Shown here: in pieces, positions 62,530-64,000 of the stretch
Position numbering within the stretch: position 1 is the first letter of the stretch
Layout: each line of letters begins with the position of its first letter
Source of the DNA: Rhizobium sp. Root1203
Lineage (GTDB): Bacteria; Pseudomonadota; Alphaproteobacteria; Rhizobiales; Rhizobiaceae
Assembly: GCF_001424945.1 (NCBI RefSeq)
Contig: NZ_LMCW01000020.1
Coordinates: forward strand, 1 to 64,000
DNA length: 64,000 bases
Direction of reading: 5' to 3'
Notes under the pieces: model-generated
The model's database searches: none
The model's input: only the letters and a program-made list of their open reading frames with translations
Told to the model about the DNA's origin: nothing
Made by a program: the position numbers and the translations under genes

Positions 62530-63981
62530 TTGTCGTCCGAAACCGAAATCAAAATCGATCTTACCCCCGAAAGCCTGGACAGGGTACTTCGTTCGGATCT
62601 TCTGGGCGAACCCGGCAAGGTTCTCCACCAACGATCGATTTATTTTGACACCCGCGACCGCAAGCTCTGGCAGGACGGTTACACACTTCGCATACGCACA
62701 GTCGGTGGGGCGCGCACGCAGACCGTAAAAGCCACCGGCCCGAGCAGATCGCTATTCGCGCGCTCAGAATGGGAGACGCCCGTTGGAGGAGACGAGCCCG
62801 TTCTCGACCATACAAGTCCGCTCCTCGGCGAGTTCGGGGGCGACTTAGCGCTGGAGCCAGTCTTCAACATCGAAACTGAACGACGGCAGTGGGACATCGA
62901 AGAGAACGGTTCGCGCATCGAAGTTGTCATCGACCAGGGGGAAGCCATATCGGGGGACCGTCGTTCCCCGATACGCGAAGGAGAAGTCGAGCTGAAGGAT
63001 GGAAGCCCGAGCGACCTTTTCGTCTTTGCCAGGAAAATCGACAGTGTCTCCGGCTTTAAGTTCTGTGTCCGCTCCAAGGCCGAGCGAGGGTTCTCGCTGA
63101 TCGAGGCGCAGAAGTCGGTCTTCAAAGCCGAGCGCGTTAATCTGGGCCACGACTTGAACGCAGCCACGGCATTCCAAGCCATTGCCCTTTCCTGTGTTCG
63201 GCAATTCCGCTTGAACGAGGACGTGCTCTTACAGAAGCGAAATCCGGAGGCGCTGCATCAGTGTCGGGTTGCCCTACGACGGCTGCGATCGGCCATCTCA
63301 ATTTTCAGGTCGGTGATCCCAGGCGATGGACCTCAAAGGATGAAGGAAGAACTTCGATGGCTCGCCGCGGTGCTCGGCCAGGCCCGCAACGTCGACGTCC
63401 TTTTGACGAAAGCGACGGACACCGATCTGGTTTCCAAGCTGAAGACCGCCAGAGACACTGTCTATCGGGACGCCATCGAAGCACTGAACTCGTCCAGGGC
63501 GCGAGCTTTGATGCTCGACCTGCTGGAATGGCTGGAGTGTGGCGACTACCTTTCGGGCAACGGAGCCGGGTCGGGTGGTTGTCCGAGCGCTCGGGACTTC
63601 GCCGCGCGGGCGCTGGATAAGCAGCGCAAGCGGTTGAAGAAAGACGGTCAGGCACTGGCGAAGGTGGACGACGAGCATCGCCACGAAGTGCGAAAGGATG
63701 CAAAGAAATTCAGGTATGCTGCGGAATTCTTCGTCTCGCTTTTCGATGACAAGCGAGGTTCGCGGCGACATAAGAAGTTACTTGTTGCAATGGAAGCGCT
63801 CCAGGACAACCTGGGTGGATTAAACGATCTTGCAACGGGGCCGGATGTGTTGGTCAAACATGGCCTTGACGAGCATCCCGCGAAGGACTCGGTCGTCTCT
63901 CACGCCGACAAGGCTGCATTGATCGATAGAGCGCAGGCTGCGGTCGACGATATCCTCGATACGAAGAGGTTCTGGCATTGA
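62530..63981 (+). CDS. CYTH and CHAD domain protein (inorganic triphosphatase-like)
   Basis: A 483-aa protein. Residues 4-8 (ETEIK) form the ExExK motif that opens the CYTH tunnel fold, which hydrolyses triphosphates such as PPPi. From about 230 on, the CHAD domain has HQCRVALRRLRSAI and HEVRKDAKKFRYAAEFF, the paired His/basic helices that bind polyphosphate. The start is a TTG at 62530 with CAGGAG 8 bases before it. Such proteins bind polyphosphate granules. Confidence 0.88.
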   Translation: MSSETEIKIDLTPESLDRVLRSDLLGEPGKVLHQRSIYFDTRDRKLWQDGYTLRIRTVGGARTQTVKATGPSRSLFARSEWETPVGGDEPVLDHTSPLLGEFGGDLALEPVFNIETERRQWDIEENGSRIEVVIDQGEAISGDRRSPIREGEVELKDGSPSDLFVFARKIDSVSGFKFCVRSKAERGFSLIEAQKSVFKAERVNLGHDLNAATAFQAIALSCVRQFRLNEDVLLQKRNPEALHQCRVALRRLRSAISIFRSVIPGDGPQRMKEELRWLAAVLGQARNVDVLLTKATDTDLVSKLKTARDTVYRDAIEALNSSRARALMLDLLEWLECGDYLSGNGAGSGGCPSARDFAARALDKQRKRLKKDGQALAKVDDEHRHEVRKDAKKFRYAAEFFVSLFDDKRGSRRHKKLLVAMEALQDNLGGLNDLATGPDVLVKHGLDEHPAKDSVVSHADKAALIDRAQAAVDDILDTKRFWH

Positions 63982-64000
63982 CCAGCACGCGCTGATCCAA

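Overview
The window looks like a piece of a Rhizobiaceae-type alphaproteobacterial genome. It is GC-rich and dominated by tight ATGA/TGATG-overlapping ABC importer operons, each next to a GntR/FadR or ROK regulator. It also carries catabolic genes typical of soil and plant-associated Rhizobium, Sinorhizobium and Agrobacterium. The density of uptake systems, the ArdC gene and the remnants of mobile DNA fit a large plasmid or chromid, but no replication gene is present, so the replicon type is an inference.

Layout. (1) 0-1 kb: tail of an IS630-type transposase and a glycosyltransferase-like gene. (2) 1.0-6.9 kb: minus-strand operon for a polar amino acid type ABC importer, a class V PLP enzyme and a hydantoinase, controlled by a divergent FadR-type regulator with a 27-bp palindrome between them. 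(3) 7.0-13.2 kb: a PotABCD-like importer divergent from a GntR gene and a mannonate dehydratase. (4) 13.3-25.7 kb: a two-arm catabolic locus. The left arm is a peptide-type (Dpp) importer, a DUF1537 four-carbon acid sugar kinase and a GntR. The right arm is a DapA-like lyase, a BNR-repeat protein, an iron alcohol dehydrogenase and PdxA2. Kinase plus PdxA2 is the known D-threonate/erythronate ending; the other parts suggest an undescribed longer pathway. (5) 25.7-31.8 kb: a degraded accessory island with ArdC, LysR and XRE regulators, remnants of an Ldh2-type dehydrogenase, a TPR protein, an alkyl sulfatase and an AbiEi antitoxin, an intact dienelactone hydrolase-like gene, and a possible small RNA ending in a strong terminator.

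(6) 32-42 kb: a potassium channel with a C-terminal zinc ribbon, then a likely chito-oligosaccharide operon (Dpp-type importer, GNAT acetyltransferase, GH20 hexosaminidase) with a convergent ROK repressor. (7) 42-48.7 kb: repeated hairpins and two small envelope proteins, then a LysR gene divergent from three genes covering consecutive steps of lysine breakdown: 2-aminoadipate semialdehyde dehydrogenase, aminoadipate aminotransferase and 2-oxoadipate dioxygenase/decarboxylase (HglS). (8) 48.7-51 kb: a structured leader, a CaCA-type calcium/proton antiporter and a DUF4239-like membrane protein. (9) 51-57.1 kb: one operon with a FadR-type regulator, a Cys/Met-type PLP enzyme and a CUT1 sugar importer. 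(10) 57.1-64 kb: remnants of an ABC exporter and an HWE kinase, a DNA ligase, a phospholipase D-family enzyme, a Nudix hydrolase and a CYTH-CHAD protein.

Taken together, the window holds five complete ABC importers. In four of them a strong stem-loop sits just after the binding-protein gene, the usual arrangement for making more binding protein than membrane subunits. No tRNA, rRNA or CRISPR array was seen.
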